DNA from: Pseudoalteromonas ostreae
Lineage (GTDB): Bacteria > Pseudomonadota > Gammaproteobacteria > Enterobacterales > Alteromonadaceae
NCBI RefSeq assembly: GCF_018069805.1
Contig: NZ_JAGPYN010000013.1
Location: 90,699 to 154,698 of the forward strand
Direction of reading: 5' to 3'
DNA: 64,000 nt
A model generated the notes under the pieces. That model saw only the letters and a program-made list of their open reading frames with translations, was not told the DNA's origin and made no database searches. Numbering within the stretch: position 1 is the stretch's first letter; every line of letters begins with the position of its first letter. The position numbers and the translations under genes were made by a program. Below are positions 37,273-47,646 of the stretch, piece by piece.

Positions 37273-38274
37273 ATGATCAATAAAAAACTCCCTTTGCTAG
37301 ATATCCATCGCCATTTAGATGGTAATGTCCGCGCGCAAACTATTCTTGATTTAGGTCGTCAGTTCAATATTAAGCTGCCTGCTGATAATGTTGCAGACTT
37401 AATTCCGCATGTGCAAGTTATCGATCCTGAGCCTAACTTAATGGCCTTTTTACAAAAGCTTGACTGGGGCGTCACGGTATTGGGTGATTATGATGCGTGT
37501 CGGCGTATTGCCATCGAAAATATTGAAGATGCGCAAACACAAGGTCTAGATTATGTAGAGCTGCGTTTTAGCCCCTACTACATGGCACAAAGCCAAGGCT
37601 TACACCCACAAGGTGTGGTTGAAGCAGTGGTTGATGGCATTAAAAGTGCCACTCAAAACAGCATGGTAAAAGCGAATTTAATTGGTATTATGTCGCGCAC
37701 TTATGGCACTAAAATTTGCCAACAGGAGCTTGATGCGTTACTCGCGTTTAAAAATGATTTAGTTGCGGTGGACTTAGCCGGTGATGAAATTGGTTTTCCT
37801 GGTGAGCTATTTGTTGATCACTTTAAACAAGTGGGTGATGCTTACTTAGCGGCGACCATTCATGCTGGCGAAGCGCTAGGATCGGCAAGTATTTGGCAGG
37901 CGATTAACGAACTGGGTGCAGGTCGCATTGGCCATGGTGTCAAGGCTATTGAAGATGCTAAGCTCATGGACTACCTACGCGATAAACGTATAGGGATTGA
38001 ATCATGCCTAACTAGTAACGTACAAACCAGCACAGTAGCCAGCTTAGCTGTGCATCCACTGAAACGCTTTTTAGATCATGGTATTTTAGCGTGTATTAAT
38101 ACCGATGACCCTGCTGTGGAAGGCATCGAAATTGAACATGAATATATGGTTGCAGGGCCAGCAGCAGGGCTGACTCAGGCTGATATGGAAAAAGCCCAAG
38201 CCAATGCACTCGATATTGCATACTTGAGTGATGCTGAAAAACAGCAACTAAAGCAAGCGGTCGCATCACGATAG
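37273..38274 (+). CDS. add: Adenosine deaminase
   Basis: Add converts adenosine and deoxyadenosine to inosine forms for purine salvage. At 333 residues from ATG 37273 it equals E. coli Add in length. Zinc and catalytic motifs are DIHRHLDGN (two His), HAGEALG (His; the following residues shape the active site), [11 protein letters not shown], and NTDDPAVEG (Asp pair). [10 protein letters not shown] and IGIMSRTYG also match. I chose the ATG over an in-frame GTG at 37264 because it gives the exact family start ([14 protein letters not shown]). Confidence 0.95.
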   Translation: MINKKLPLLDIHRHLDGNVRAQTILDLGRQFNIKLPADNVADLIPHVQVIDPEPNLMAFLQKLDWGVTVLGDYDACRRIAIENIEDAQTQGLDYVELRFSPYYMAQSQGLHPQGVVEAVVDGIKSATQNSMVKANLIGIMSRTYGTKICQQELDALLAFKNDLVAVDLAGDEIGFPGELFVDHFKQVGDAYLAATIHAGEALGSASIWQAINELGAGRIGHGVKAIEDAKLMDYLRDKRIGIESCLTSNVQTSTVASLAVHPLKRFLDHGILACINTDDPAVEGIEIEHEYMVAGPAAGLTQADMEKAQANALDIAYLSDAEKQQLKQAVASR

Positions 38275-38304
38275 TTGCGACGTACAAGCCATTAAATTAT
38301 GCAC

Positions 38305-38718
38305 CTAATGCTCACGTTGGCAGCTTAGGTAATTATCAAACATGGCTTTAAGAATATCACTACGGCCTATCATACCTATGACCGTAGTGCCTTCTACAAC
38401 CGGATAGTTTTTCGGCTTACCGGTTTTCATTTGCTCTGCTAGTTCCATTATGTTGGTGTCGCCGTTGACGGTGACAACCTCGGTTTGCATCAGCTGTGAA
38501 ACCTTAACCACACCGTCACAAAAATAACTAGTTTGCATTAAAGGTGTTAGCAGTTCTTGCTCAGAAATAAAGCCTACTAAACTTTTATTATCATCAAACA
38601 CGGGGGCACCCAGTAGTTTGAATTTTTGTAGTTCTGCAATTGCCGTGGTCATCTCGGTTTCAGGGGTAATATGCGGTAACTTGCGTTGCATAAAATCTTT
38701 TACTTTGGTGTTTAACAT
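38305..38718 (-). CDS. Tandem CBS domain protein
   Basis: A 137-residue protein consisting of two CBS domains: KVKDFMQRKLPHITPETEMTTAIAEL with GAPVFDDNKSLVGFISEQELL, then VVTVNGDTNIMELAEQM with YPVVEGTTVIGMIGRSDIL. Paired CBS domains usually bind adenine nucleotides; no effector domain is attached, so the partner is unknown. The ATG at 38718 follows GGGAGAG by about eight bases. The upstream TTG at 38733 would overlap that site. It converges with add. Confidence 0.88.
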   Translation of the reverse strand: MLNTKVKDFMQRKLPHITPETEMTTAIAELQKFKLLGAPVFDDNKSLVGFISEQELLTPLMQTSYFCDGVVKVSQLMQTEVVTVNGDTNIMELAEQMKTGKPKNYPVVEGTTVIGMIGRSDILKAMFDNYLSCQREH

Positions 38719-38820
38719 TTGGGTCTCTCCCAATTAATGAGTTATACAAAGTATGGTTAAGGATTGGCCGTTTGTGAAATTGTTTATGTTGATTATGCTG
38801 ATAGGTAATAACAATCACAG

Positions 38821-39540
38821 CTAAATTTTATTATGAGTCCGATCAGCTGAGTGGGTTTGGTATTTGGCTTTTATTAACTCCATATAATGCGCTAAGCTTT
38901 TTTGCGGGTTAGTATCGAATGTCTTGGTGAGCGGAACAATACTTTGAATACGATCTAAGCGAAACTCTCGGTAGTCACAGCGTAACTGACAGTAAGCAAT
39001 AAGAGTCCATTTTGCACCCCAATATACTAGCCCTAAAGGGTCGGCAATACGCTGAGTTGGTCGTTGGTTTACATCCTGATAATGAAATTCAATACAGGTT
39101 TTATTAGTGATGGCTTTACGAAGTATCAAAGTGGTTGTTTGGTGGCTTTTATCGTGATGAAATGCAGAGACTAAATACGGCAGCTCTGCAACGCGTTGCT
39201 TTAACTTGTTAGGCAACACCGCATTAATTTTAGTCATTGCAGCTTGGGCATTTGCCGCTAACTGTGGATCAGTCCAAGCGCTGACCATTTTACTACCTAA
39301 CAACAGTGCTTGTAGCTCCTCAAGAGTAAACATCATCGGTGGTAGGTCGTAATCGGTAATTAAATAGCCAGTGCCTGCTTCACCTTCAACGGGTACGCCC
39401 GAGCTCTGTAAGTGCTGAATATCGCGATAAATTGTTCGCTGAGATACCTGTAATTTATTGGCAAGTTCGTTTGCAGTAATCGCAAAGCGGCGACTTTTAA
39501 GTATGTTTACTAATTGAAATAGCCGCTCTGATTTGTGCAT
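38821..39540 (-). CDS. YafY-type transcriptional regulator (HTH_11 and WYL domains)
   Basis: A 239-residue regulator. N-terminal helix-turn-helix: RLFQLVNILKSRRFAITANELANKLQVSQRTIYRDIQHLQ, then GEAGTGYLI and a linker region. The C-terminal WYL-like domain has CIEFHYQDVNQRPTQRIADPLGLVYWGAKWTLIAYCQLRCDYREFRLDRI, where YW replaces part of the canonical Trp-Tyr-Leu motif. WYL domains sense nucleotide or nucleic-acid ligands. The gene lies 29 bases after a small dimeric-barrel gene on the same strand, so it probably controls that pair; no operator was identified. Confidence 0.88.
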   Translation of the reverse strand: MHKSERLFQLVNILKSRRFAITANELANKLQVSQRTIYRDIQHLQSSGVPVEGEAGTGYLITDYDLPPMMFTLEELQALLLGSKMVSAWTDPQLAANAQAAMTKINAVLPNKLKQRVAELPYLVSAFHHDKSHQTTTLILRKAITNKTCIEFHYQDVNQRPTQRIADPLGLVYWGAKWTLIAYCQLRCDYREFRLDRIQSIVPLTKTFDTNPQKSLAHYMELIKAKYQTHSADRTHNKI

Positions 39541-39569
39541 TGGTTATCCTTGTTTTCAAAAATACAGTG

Positions 39570-39887
39570 TTAGCTTTGTTGGCAAGTTTGGCTAAGCACT
39601 TCAAAACGATCCAGTTTTATCGATTCTTTTGCAATGAGAGAGGTGTACTGTTGGCAAATAGCAGTATCAAAAAATGTATCACGCAGTTTTTGGGCATCGG
39701 CAACAGTAGCAAAATAAATGATACTACTATATTGCTGGGTATCGGCTTGTTTAGCTAGGGAGCGGTAAAGTACGCCAGGTTGGTTATCAATATAACGCTG
39801 AAAATCATTATTAGCTATGTGGAACTGCGCTAAGTTTGTATCAGTATTTAGTTTGAAATTTACAACTTCGATTAAATTTGTGGTCAT
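39570..39887 (-). CDS. Small dimeric alpha/beta-barrel protein (antibiotic biosynthesis monooxygenase-like)
   Basis: A 105-residue protein starting with NLIEVVNFKLNTDTNLAQF and containing FQRYIDNQPGVLYRSLAKQ, YSSIIYFATVADAQKL and a C-terminal FDTAICQQYTSLI. This is the beta-alpha-beta pattern of the dimeric ferredoxin-like barrel family (ABM/YdhR type). Members range from monooxygenases to small-molecule binders; no catalytic residue decides here. AAGGAGAAC precedes the ATG. It is the first gene of a two-gene unit with the WYL regulator. Confidence 0.72.
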   Translation of the reverse strand: MTTNLIEVVNFKLNTDTNLAQFHIANNDFQRYIDNQPGVLYRSLAKQADTQQYSSIIYFATVADAQKLRDTFFDTAICQQYTSLIAKESIKLDRFEVLSQTCQQS

Positions 39888-39947
39888 TATAGTTCTCCTT
39901 ACTTAAGAAGAGCTAAGTAAATCATAGCGGGCTGTCAGGGAGTGTCA

Positions 39948-39981
39948 GTAACCAGCTTACTAGTAAAATTAAGCTGGTTAC
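39948..39981 (-). other. 12-base-stem hairpin after fre
   Basis: Perfect arms GTAACCAGCTTA (39948-39959) and TAAGCTGGTTAC (39970-39981) with a 10-base loop. It sits 10 bases past the fre stop on the minus strand. There is no T-tract in either direction, so it may be a 3'-end protecting hairpin or a Rho-dependent end. Confidence 0.5.
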
Positions 39982-39991
39982 TCTGGTTATA

Positions 39992-40705
39992 CTACTTTAT
40001 AAATGCAAATGCATCGGCGTACATGTTTTCGCGAATTGCACCGTGATTTAAAAAGTCATCGCGAACAATACCTATCATGTCAAAACGCCCTGCCATGTAA
40101 ATATCATATGGGGCAAGCGATACGATATCGTTCATCACCGCTTTATGTACGTAGCCTGTGTGGCCTGTCCAGCTAGCTGTTGGGTTTTCAACTACTGGTA
40201 TAAAGGTAAAGTTTTCACGGCTATCAGCCCATGTTTGCATTTCAGTATGCGCATATAAGGCTGACTCTTCACGCACACCCCAATAGAACAATACCGGACG
40301 CTCACAACCAATTTCACTTAAATGATCAGCCATAGATTTTGCGTATGAAAACCCTGTGCCGCCAGCGAGTAAAATAATTGGGCGTTCGCATTGGAGGCGC
40401 AACTGTGAAATGCCTAAGCCGGCTTCAATCAACACCTGAGTTTTCTCAGCATGGGCTTGGCGAAGATGCTCTAAAGTTTGCATTGCATATGAATCAACGG
40501 CAGATGCGCCAATATGAAGTTCTAGCTCATCAGACTGTGAAGGGCGGCTGGCAATTGAAAACGCACGCTTGTCTTTTTCGCCAAGCACTACTTGCAAATA
40601 TTGGCCAGCTTCAAAGGTGACGCTTTCAACAGGTTTTAAAATTACTTTGTGAACAAATTCAGTGAGTGGGCTGATAGCGACAACTTCAGCGTGTAATGTT
40701 TGCAT
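39992..40705 (-). CDS. fre: NAD(P)H-flavin reductase
   Basis: Fre reduces free flavins with NAD(P)H. In E. coli it supplies reduced flavin for ferric reduction and ribonucleotide reductase activation. The 237-residue protein has the flavin-binding AFSIASRPSQSDELELHI (RxxS type), the pyridine nucleotide motif IILLAGGTGFSYAKSM, LFYWGVREESALY, and IYMAGRFDMIGIVRDDFL near the C-terminus. It lies 86 bases downstream of ubiD on the same strand, the conserved ubiD-fre order, which may link reduced FMN to UbiD's prenyl-FMN cofactor. Confidence 0.92.
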   Translation of the reverse strand: MQTLHAEVVAISPLTEFVHKVILKPVESVTFEAGQYLQVVLGEKDKRAFSIASRPSQSDELELHIGASAVDSYAMQTLEHLRQAHAEKTQVLIEAGLGISQLRLQCERPIILLAGGTGFSYAKSMADHLSEIGCERPVLFYWGVREESALYAHTEMQTWADSRENFTFIPVVENPTASWTGHTGYVHKAVMNDIVSLAPYDIYMAGRFDMIGIVRDDFLNHGAIRENMYADAFAFIK

Positions 40706-40791
40706 GTTTTACCTTAAATTAGCGGATACGCACTTTATTTGAGCAATGGTAGCATATCAGTATAGTGAGTTTATAGCCTCTAAAAGCACTG

Positions 40792-42258
40792 TTAAAGAAT
40801 ATCTAAGCTTTGCCAGATTTCATCGACGCGATCTTTAGTCACTTGATCCATCACAATGGGTTCGCCCCACTCACGAGTGGTTTCGCCAGGCCACTTATTA
40901 GTGGCATCCATGCCCATTTTTGAACCAAGACCTGAAACCGGTGATGCAAAGTCTAAATAATCAATCGGTGTGTTTTCAATTAGAGTCGTGTCGCGAGCTG
41001 GATCCATTCGAGTGGTGATAGCCCAAATGACATCGTTCCAGTCACGTGCGTTGACATCATCATCGCAAACAATGACAAATTTAGTGTACATAAACTGGCG
41101 CAAGAACGACCATACTCCCATCATCACGCGTTTCGCATGGCCAGGATATTGCTTTTTCATTGTCACTACGGCCATACGGTATGAGCAACCTTCTGGCGGT
41201 AAGTAAAAATCGACAATTTCAGGGAACTGTTTTTGCAAAATTGGCACGAACACTTCGTTAAGCGCGACCCCTAAAATAGCCGGTTCATCAGGCGGACGGC
41301 CAGTAAAGGTACTGTGATAAATAGGATCCTTACGGTGTGTCATGTGGGTCACTGTCATAACTGGGAAGTTATCAACCTCATTGTAATAACCTGTGTGATC
41401 GCCATAAGGGCCCTCAGGTGCCATTTCGCCCGGCATTATATAGCCTTCAAGGACGATTTCAGCACTGGCTGGAACTTGTAAATCATTGGATATCGACTTA
41501 ACGACTTCTGTTTTGCTACCACGTAGCAAGCCGGCAAAAGCATATTCACTTAAGGTATCGGGTACGGGGGTTACTGCGCCTAAAATCGTCGCAGGATCGG
41601 CGCCTAATGCTACCGATACTGGATAAGGTTGCCCCGGATTTTCTTTGCACCATTCTTGAAAATCGAGAGCGCCGCCACGGTGTGATAACCAGCGCATAAT
41701 GATTTTATTTTTACCGAGTAATTGTTGACGGTAAATACCTAGGTTCTGGCGTTTTTTGAAAGGCCCTTTGGTGACGGTTAAACCCCAAGTGATTAATGGA
41801 GCCACATCACCAGGCCAGCAGTGTTGGATTGGTAACTTAGTTAAATCAACATCATCGCCTTCGATAATAATTTGCTGGCAAGGGGCTTTTTTAACTTCTT
41901 TGGCAGGCATATTTAATACCTGCTTAAACACTGGAATTTGGCTAAATGCTTCTCTAATGCCTTTTGGTGGCTCTGGCTCTTTTAAAAAGGCCAATAACTT
42001 ACCGACTTCTCGTAGTTCGCTAACGTGTTCTTTACCCATTCCCATGGCAACACGCTCTGGTGTACCAAATAAATTAGCCAGCACGGGGATATCATACCCT
42101 TTAGGGTTTTCAAACAATAAAGCGGGGCCCTTAGCACGCAGTGTGCGGTCGGCAATTTCGGTCATTTCAAGATAAGGATCAACTTCTTGGTGAATACGCT
42201 TCAGTTCACCTTTTTTTTCTAATAAATCGATAAAATCACGTAGATCTTTGTATTTCAT
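40792..42258 (-). CDS. ubiD: 4-hydroxy-3-polyprenylbenzoate decarboxylase UbiD
   Basis: UbiD decarboxylates the polyprenylated hydroxybenzoate ring in ubiquinone synthesis using prenylated FMN made by UbiX. The 488-residue protein matches the family: [20 protein letters not shown] at the start, [55 protein letters not shown] with [20 protein letters not shown], and [20 protein letters not shown] near the C-terminus. The residues around [10 protein letters not shown] carry the conserved acidic/active-site region. It precedes fre. Confidence 0.95.
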   Translation of the reverse strand: MKYKDLRDFIDLLEKKGELKRIHQEVDPYLEMTEIADRTLRAKGPALLFENPKGYDIPVLANLFGTPERVAMGMGKEHVSELREVGKLLAFLKEPEPPKGIREAFSQIPVFKQVLNMPAKEVKKAPCQQIIIEGDDVDLTKLPIQHCWPGDVAPLITWGLTVTKGPFKKRQNLGIYRQQLLGKNKIIMRWLSHRGGALDFQEWCKENPGQPYPVSVALGADPATILGAVTPVPDTLSEYAFAGLLRGSKTEVVKSISNDLQVPASAEIVLEGYIMPGEMAPEGPYGDHTGYYNEVDNFPVMTVTHMTHRKDPIYHSTFTGRPPDEPAILGVALNEVFVPILQKQFPEIVDFYLPPEGCSYRMAVVTMKKQYPGHAKRVMMGVWSFLRQFMYTKFVIVCDDDVNARDWNDVIWAITTRMDPARDTTLIENTPIDYLDFASPVSGLGSKMGMDATNKWPGETTREWGEPIVMDQVTKDRVDEIWQSLDIL

Positions 42259-42437
42259 AGTGGGCCGCTTTAAAGCTTAAAAGACTATTGGCATTATACT
42301 GAAATAAAGACGTTAAGCGAATTAATGAGCTGTTTTTAGGGATCATTAAGGTGAACATTTTTATTACATTATAAGGTGATTAAGCTATAGTTTAGGACAA
42401 ATATTTTAAATGATTTTTTGGATTAATAGGTGGGCTT

Positions 42438-42533
42438 ATCGTAAAAATATTTATCAAGGCTGCTATTATTTGTTGTGTAATTACTTTTGTAGATCAAGTC
42501 AGTGCCAAGCAACCATTAGATTCTGCGATCAAT
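42438..42533 (+). other. In-frame signal-peptide-like extension of the GGDEF-EAL gene without a canonical start codon
   Basis: The frame of the downstream GGDEF-EAL gene stays open back to 42414. From ATC 42438 it encodes IVKIFIKAAIICCVITFV followed by DQVSAKQPLDSAINM. This has a charged n-region, a hydrophobic core and an AxA-like site (VSA). AGGTGG at 42429-42434 is a Shine-Dalgarno candidate about four bases before ATC. No ATG, GTG or TTG occurs in this frame upstream. See the finding. Confidence 0.6.
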
Positions 42534-45059
42534 ATGTCGTTTTTTAATGAACATAGTGCGGTGATGTTAGTGGTGGAACCACAAACAGGTGAAATTAAAT
42601 TTGCTAATAAGGCTGCGGCTGTATTTTATGGCTACAGTATTGCGCAATTGCAAACAATGCGAATCCAGCAGATTAATATATTTACTGAGCAACAAGTTGC
42701 GCAGGAGCGCCAAGCCGCTCTGAATAAAGGGCAAAACTATTTTGTTTTTAAGCATCGTTTAGCAAGCGGTGAAACACGTACCGTTAGCGTTTACTCAGCT
42801 CCATTTACAATTGCAAATAAAGATTTCTTATTTTCTGTAATACATGATATTTCATCTCAACGCTTTTTTGAAAAAGCGCTTTGGCATTATCAAGAAAATC
42901 TTGAAGAGTTAGTTGCCAATCAAACGAATGAAATAGAACAAAAACGCTCCGACCAATTGCTGTTAGCGCTAATATTTATTTCTGTACTGATAATACTGTT
43001 AGCGACTTTAACCTTGTTAGCTTTGCGATTACGCAGAGCTAAAAAGTCGGCGCAAAAAGATAGTGCGACGTTAAAGGCGATTTTCAATAGTATAGATGAC
43101 TTGCTCATTTACACTGATACCGATCATGTGGTTATTACAGCCAATACTACGGCTGTGCAGAAGTTAACAGCAGGCGAGCCACTGAAAGACAAAAATATTT
43201 ACTCATTTACTGAGTGTCCGAAAGGAGTTGTTGGGGTTGATAGTGAGTGTCAATTTCATGGAGCTAAAAAGGTATTTTGGGGGGAGGCACGAGTAACCGC
43301 AGTTATCGATGAAAAAAATAGCAAAATTGGTGAAATACACTTAATTCGTGATATCACTTTAAAATTAAAAGCACGCCAGCAGCAACGACTCGCGAGTACG
43401 GTATTTTCGGCAACTAATGAAGGTATTTTAGTCTCTAATCATGATAATGAAATTCAAGCTGTAAATGAAGCCTTCACGCAGATCACTGGTTATCAAGAAC
43501 AAGATGTACTTGGTAAAACACCAGCAATATTAAATTCGGGCCGTCACAAACCATCGTTTTTTAAAGTGCTATACCGACGTTTAAATGAAGTTGGACACTG
43601 GGAAGGCGAAATATGGAACCGCCGCAAAAATGGTAGTATTTACCCTAGTTGGGTCAATATTTCGGCGGTATTTGACGAGGAAAAAGCCATTGAAGTTTAT
43701 GTTGCCTTATTTAACGACATTTCTTTACGCAAAGAAAATGAGCAGGAAATGTGGCTACAAACTAACTTTGATGCACTTACGGGGTTGGCAAATCGCTATC
43801 ATTATAATAGTAAGCTAGATCAAGAAATGATCCGTGCAACAGCTTACAACAAGCGTTTGGCAATTTGCTTTATTGATTTAGATCGGTTTAAAAGCGTTAA
43901 TGATACCCTAGGACATAATAGTGGTGATTTATTGTTATTAGAGGCAGCTAAAAGGCTTAAAGCATGTATGCGTAGCTCTGACGTAGTGGCTCGTTTAGGT
44001 GGCGATGAGTTTGCGCTATTATTACCTGGGATCATTACATTAGCAGATATTGAGCGATTAGCTAAAAAGGCTCTGCTGGCGCTTAATTCTTCATTTAAAA
44101 TTGGTGAGCAGGACGTATTTGTATCCGGCAGTATGGGGATCACTATTTTCCCCGACGATGGCAGTGAGCGAAAAATATTACTACGTAATGCTGATAGCGC
44201 TATGTACAAAGCTAAAGCGCAAGGGCGAAACTGCTTTGAGTTCTTTACCAGCGGCTTGCATGAACAAGCGACTGCTCGTAGTAAGCTTGAAAATGCTCTC
44301 CATAAAGCGCTTAGTAATAACGAGTTTACCGTTTATTTTCAGCCAATTATTAGCCACGATAAAAAAACAGTCGGCTGTGAAGCATTATTGCGATGGCATA
44401 GTGCGGAGCTTGGCGATGTGTCGCCGGCACAATTCATTCCTGTATGTGAAGAGTTAGGATTAATCATTCCAATTGGTGAGTGGGTACTCAGAGAAGCATG
44501 CCGCGAAGCTGCTAAGTGGTGTAGCAGTTTCGGTGAGCAGTTTTTTGTTGCGGTAAATATGTCTAGCGTGCAATTTATTCGCCAAGATATTGAAACATTA
44601 GTTAAAAATGTTTTGCAGGAAACGCAGTTATCAGCTCAGTGTTTAACCCTAGAAATTACTGAAACGCTACTGGCTGATAATAACTCAAATATTTTGCAGC
44701 AGTTGCAAGCATTACGTGCAACCGGCGTGGGTTTGGCAATTGATGACTTTGGTACAGGTTACTCGTCGTTGAGCTATTTAAAGCGTTTTCCACTGAGTAA
44801 GTTAAAAATAGATCGGGAGTTTATTAAAGACTTACCCGATGATCTTGAAGATTGTGCGATGGTCAGTGCAATTATATCAATGGCTAGCAACCTGCAGCTC
44901 AAAGTTGTTGCCGAAGGAGTTGAAACCTTTGCACAGCTTGCTTTTTTAAACGCTCTAAATTGTGACTATATTCAAGGTTTTTTATACAGTAAACCACTGT
45001 CGGCGGTACTATTTGATAAATACATTAGGGAGTTTATCGCGGAGCAAAATAATAAATGA
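42534..45059 (+). CDS. PAS-PAS-PAS-GGDEF-EAL cyclic-di-GMP protein
   Basis: At least 841 residues from ATG 42534. Domains: PAS1 (about 1-110), TM at about 143-167 followed by RLRRAKKSAQK, PAS2, PAS3 (about 285-400), GGDEF and EAL. The GGDEF motif (489-493) is intact, with an inhibitory I-site RSSD (480-483) five residues upstream. The EAL motif is at 616-618 (CEALLRW), with IDDFGTGYSSLSYL and AEGVET, so both cyclase and phosphodiesterase could work. Positive residues after the TM place PAS1 outside, which needs the upstream signal-peptide-like extension. The ATG used here has no Shine-Dalgarno. Confidence 0.9.
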   Translation: MSFFNEHSAVMLVVEPQTGEIKFANKAAAVFYGYSIAQLQTMRIQQINIFTEQQVAQERQAALNKGQNYFVFKHRLASGETRTVSVYSAPFTIANKDFLFSVIHDISSQRFFEKALWHYQENLEELVANQTNEIEQKRSDQLLLALIFISVLIILLATLTLLALRLRRAKKSAQKDSATLKAIFNSIDDLLIYTDTDHVVITANTTAVQKLTAGEPLKDKNIYSFTECPKGVVGVDSECQFHGAKKVFWGEARVTAVIDEKNSKIGEIHLIRDITLKLKARQQQRLASTVFSATNEGILVSNHDNEIQAVNEAFTQITGYQEQDVLGKTPAILNSGRHKPSFFKVLYRRLNEVGHWEGEIWNRRKNGSIYPSWVNISAVFDEEKAIEVYVALFNDISLRKENEQEMWLQTNFDALTGLANRYHYNSKLDQEMIRATAYNKRLAICFIDLDRFKSVNDTLGHNSGDLLLLEAAKRLKACMRSSDVVARLGGDEFALLLPGIITLADIERLAKKALLALNSSFKIGEQDVFVSGSMGITIFPDDGSERKILLRNADSAMYKAKAQGRNCFEFFTSGLHEQATARSKLENALHKALSNNEFTVYFQPIISHDKKTVGCEALLRWHSAELGDVSPAQFIPVCEELGLIIPIGEWVLREACREAAKWCSSFGEQFFVAVNMSSVQFIRQDIETLVKNVLQETQLSAQCLTLEITETLLADNNSNILQQLQALRATGVGLAIDDFGTGYSSLSYLKRFPLSKLKIDREFIKDLPDDLEDCAMVSAIISMASNLQLKVVAEGVETFAQLAFLNALNCDYIQGFLYSKPLSAVLFDKYIREFIAEQNNK

Positions 45060-45064
45060 GCAGC

Positions 45065-45105
45065 TACACACCCTGCGATGTTATTTCAGTGGTGTGTATT
45101 TATCA
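45065..45105 (+). terminator. Possible terminator after the GGDEF-EAL gene
   Basis: Perfect stem TACACACC (45065-45072) / GGTGTGTA (45091-45098) with an 18-base loop, followed by TTTATC. The T-tract is weak and the loop long, so confidence is low. Confidence 0.4.
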
Positions 45106-45142
45106 TTATGACAATAGCAGCAGATGGCTCTATTATTCAGAA

Positions 45143-47164
45143 TTAGAACTTAAACCTTTCTACTGCACTGGTTAATGAGTGGGCAAGTTGGTTAACGTCT
45201 TCACTTTGATTGGCGAGTGACTTTGCATGTTCGGCATTCGATTGTGCCTGCACCGTTACTTGCGCCATGATTTGTTTTATCTCATTGCTGTTATCAAGCT
45301 GGTGATGTGATGAACTGGCAATTTGCATACTCATTTGGTTAATTGTCACTAAGGTACTTTTTATTTTATCCACCGCTTGGTTTAACTCACTACTATTTGT
45401 TACACATTCTTTTGCTTGTTGTTGACCATCGTTAATTTCATGATGAGCAGTATTAGCCTGATGTTGCAATGTTTGGATCATAGTATGAATTTCGCTAGTC
45501 GAGTTTTGTGTACGCGCCGCTAAAGAGCGTACTTCATCTGCCACAACAGCAAAGCCCCGGCCATTTTCTCCTGCACGGGCAGCTTCAATAGCAGCATTTA
45601 GCGCAAGCAAATTAGTTTGTTCAGCAATGCTACTAATTGTATCCACGATCGCGCCAATTAATTGTGTGTGCTGGGTTAGTTCATCGGTACTTTGCACCGC
45701 TTGATCAAGCCGAGTAAGCAACGCTGCAATACGCTGGCTGTTACGATCAGCAATCTGGTTTACATCATTGGCAAACTGCGATGCATTAGCAACTTCATTG
45801 GAGGTGTTATCAGCTCGTTCACAGACCGCTTGGGAATTACTGTGCATGCTATGTGCCACTGATTCAGCCTCTGCAATACGATCTAATTGCTGTTGTGCTG
45901 CTTGGGTCATCTGTTGGCCTTGCTCACTGGTTTGAATTGCTGATTGATCTAAGGTGTGGGCGTTATCACTTATCGCACTTAATAATGTGCTTAGATCATC
46001 GCTTAATTGATTGATATTGTTTAAAAGTACCCCAAATTCATCATCATTATGGGGCTTTGTACGTTTCGATAAATCCCCAGATGCAATACGTGATAATGCT
46101 TTATTTACAGCATTGAGTGGTTTTAACATTGCTTTGGTGGTTAAAAAGCAGATCAAGGCTGCAAACGAAATAAGCACTAAACTTATAATAATAGCGAGTC
46201 GCGAGCCGGTAGTGATCACCGACTGAGCATCAGCCTGTAAGGTATCAAAGCGTTTATCTGCTAAATTATTTAGCTTAATAATGAGCTGCTCGGTAAGTTG
46301 AAACTGTTGCTGGAATGCAGCAAAGGCTTGCTCGGTCGCAACCTTACTGGTCAAAAGTGTACTTTGTTGCTGGTACAGTGTTACCAACTGTTGATTAATT
46401 AAGTTGAGAAGATCTTTTAGATTACTGAAATTTGTTTGATTTTTTAACTCACTCGCTTGCTGTTGTAGGTATGTAAAATTAGATTGGATATTGTCTAATA
46501 AAAAAGCGGTATCTTGTTGGTGTTCTGTGAGTGTTTGTAGGGAACTAATGTGGTTGATGCTCTTAACATTATTGCCTAAGGTGAATAGCAAATCGTCAAT
46601 GCGGGTCGCTGTACCAACAATAGCGGCTAATAACGATTGTTGCTCAGGCGTTACTTCGATTAGTTCTAAATCAAGTAAGCCATTGCTTAGGTCAGCGAGA
46701 TTATTAGCGTAATTATTTGCTAATGAGGTAACCTGAGTTGCTGCTGTTAGGCCTTGTTGTTTGGTGTTAAACATAGTTGCGCTAGTGGAACTAAATTGCT
46801 GGTAGCGTTGTGTTATTTGCGATATTAGTTGCAACATTTGTGGTTGGTCATGAAGCTGAGAGCTTAATTCTTCTAGCTTGGTTTTAAATAAATCTTGTTC
46901 TTCATGAGTTCTCTGTTGCTGCTGTTGCAAACTGACTTTATTTGTTTGGCTGTATGCAACGGCATTAAATTTGGTGATTGATAAGAGTGATAACCGTAAG
47001 GCATGACTTTGCTGTTGTACTGGGACAGCTAAAGTTTCTATATCCGAAGTAGCGTGATTAATTTGTCCTAATGACCAGTAAAAAAAACTACTGCTGGCGA
47101 GCATTAAAAAACCAATTGTGGCAAAGGCAAAAATTAGTTTCGTTTTAATAGCAATAGCGTGCAT
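45143..47164 (-). CDS. Methyl-accepting chemotaxis protein
   Basis: A 673-residue chemoreceptor. TM1 at about 9-30, a long helical periplasmic sensor (30-320, rich in Gln and without an obvious Cache or PAS pattern), TM2 at about 322-345, HAMP ([23 protein letters not shown]), and the signalling hairpin with [35 protein letters not shown], where CheA and CheW bind. The ligand is unknown. No CheR-tethering pentapeptide is visible at the C-terminus (AVERFKF). It stands alone. Confidence 0.93.
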   Translation of the reverse strand: MHAIAIKTKLIFAFATIGFLMLASSSFFYWSLGQINHATSDIETLAVPVQQQSHALRLSLLSITKFNAVAYSQTNKVSLQQQQQRTHEEQDLFKTKLEELSSQLHDQPQMLQLISQITQRYQQFSSTSATMFNTKQQGLTAATQVTSLANNYANNLADLSNGLLDLELIEVTPEQQSLLAAIVGTATRIDDLLFTLGNNVKSINHISSLQTLTEHQQDTAFLLDNIQSNFTYLQQQASELKNQTNFSNLKDLLNLINQQLVTLYQQQSTLLTSKVATEQAFAAFQQQFQLTEQLIIKLNNLADKRFDTLQADAQSVITTGSRLAIIISLVLISFAALICFLTTKAMLKPLNAVNKALSRIASGDLSKRTKPHNDDEFGVLLNNINQLSDDLSTLLSAISDNAHTLDQSAIQTSEQGQQMTQAAQQQLDRIAEAESVAHSMHSNSQAVCERADNTSNEVANASQFANDVNQIADRNSQRIAALLTRLDQAVQSTDELTQHTQLIGAIVDTISSIAEQTNLLALNAAIEAARAGENGRGFAVVADEVRSLAARTQNSTSEIHTMIQTLQHQANTAHHEINDGQQQAKECVTNSSELNQAVDKIKSTLVTINQMSMQIASSSHHQLDNSNEIKQIMAQVTVQAQSNAEHAKSLANQSEDVNQLAHSLTSAVERFKF

Positions 47165-47240
47165 AGTGAACCCGTAAATACTTAATTATTTATGAGTGTA
47201 GCAGTATTTTTATAAATTATAAGTTTGGCGAGCGATTGTA

Positions 47241-47525
47241 TTACTCTAAATTACAGTGATATTTGTTGCCATCAATTATTAACATTGCTTCATTCCCTTT
47301 GGTCCAAAACAGTACATCTTCATTGCTATATTTTACGCCCGAGGCACTGATTTGTTTGGTCAGCGAATGATCTACTTTATTGTAATTTAGTGTGGCACTT
47401 TCTTCATCATTACTGGTAATAACGGCGCTTAGCTGGCTATCGCAGGAGAAAGACTGACTATTTAATTGTTCAGTGCATGCACTGAGGCTAATAACACCGA
47501 GTGCAATTAATAGGGTTTTATACAT
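47241..47525 (-). CDS. MliC-like small lipoprotein (C-type lysozyme inhibitor family)
   Basis: A 94-residue lipoprotein with a signal ending ISLSAC (Cys17). The mature part has one early Cys (FSCDSQ) and one near the end (KYHC), which may form the family disulphide. It also carries QISASGVKYSNEDVLFWTKGNEAMLI, matching the MliC/PliC signature with SASG-x-KY and W-x-KG. Members bind and inhibit C-type lysozyme in the periplasm. It lies 76 bases downstream of nothing on its strand and is probably monocistronic. Confidence 0.8.
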   Translation of the reverse strand: MYKTLLIALGVISLSACTEQLNSQSFSCDSQLSAVITSNDEESATLNYNKVDHSLTKQISASGVKYSNEDVLFWTKGNEAMLIIDGNKYHCNLE

Positions 47526-47646
47526 AACAAGTGCCTTAGCTAAGTGTGTTTAGTGCTAGCATAGCAAACGAAAATTAACCTTTGGTGAAAATACTGGTTT
47601 AGGCTATGTTGATTATTATAAATTTTTTAACCGCAAAGGACATTAG

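Noticed and set aside
39948..39981. Intrinsic terminator of fre
   Set aside because: The stem is strong but has no T-tract in either direction, so I list it as a hairpin only.
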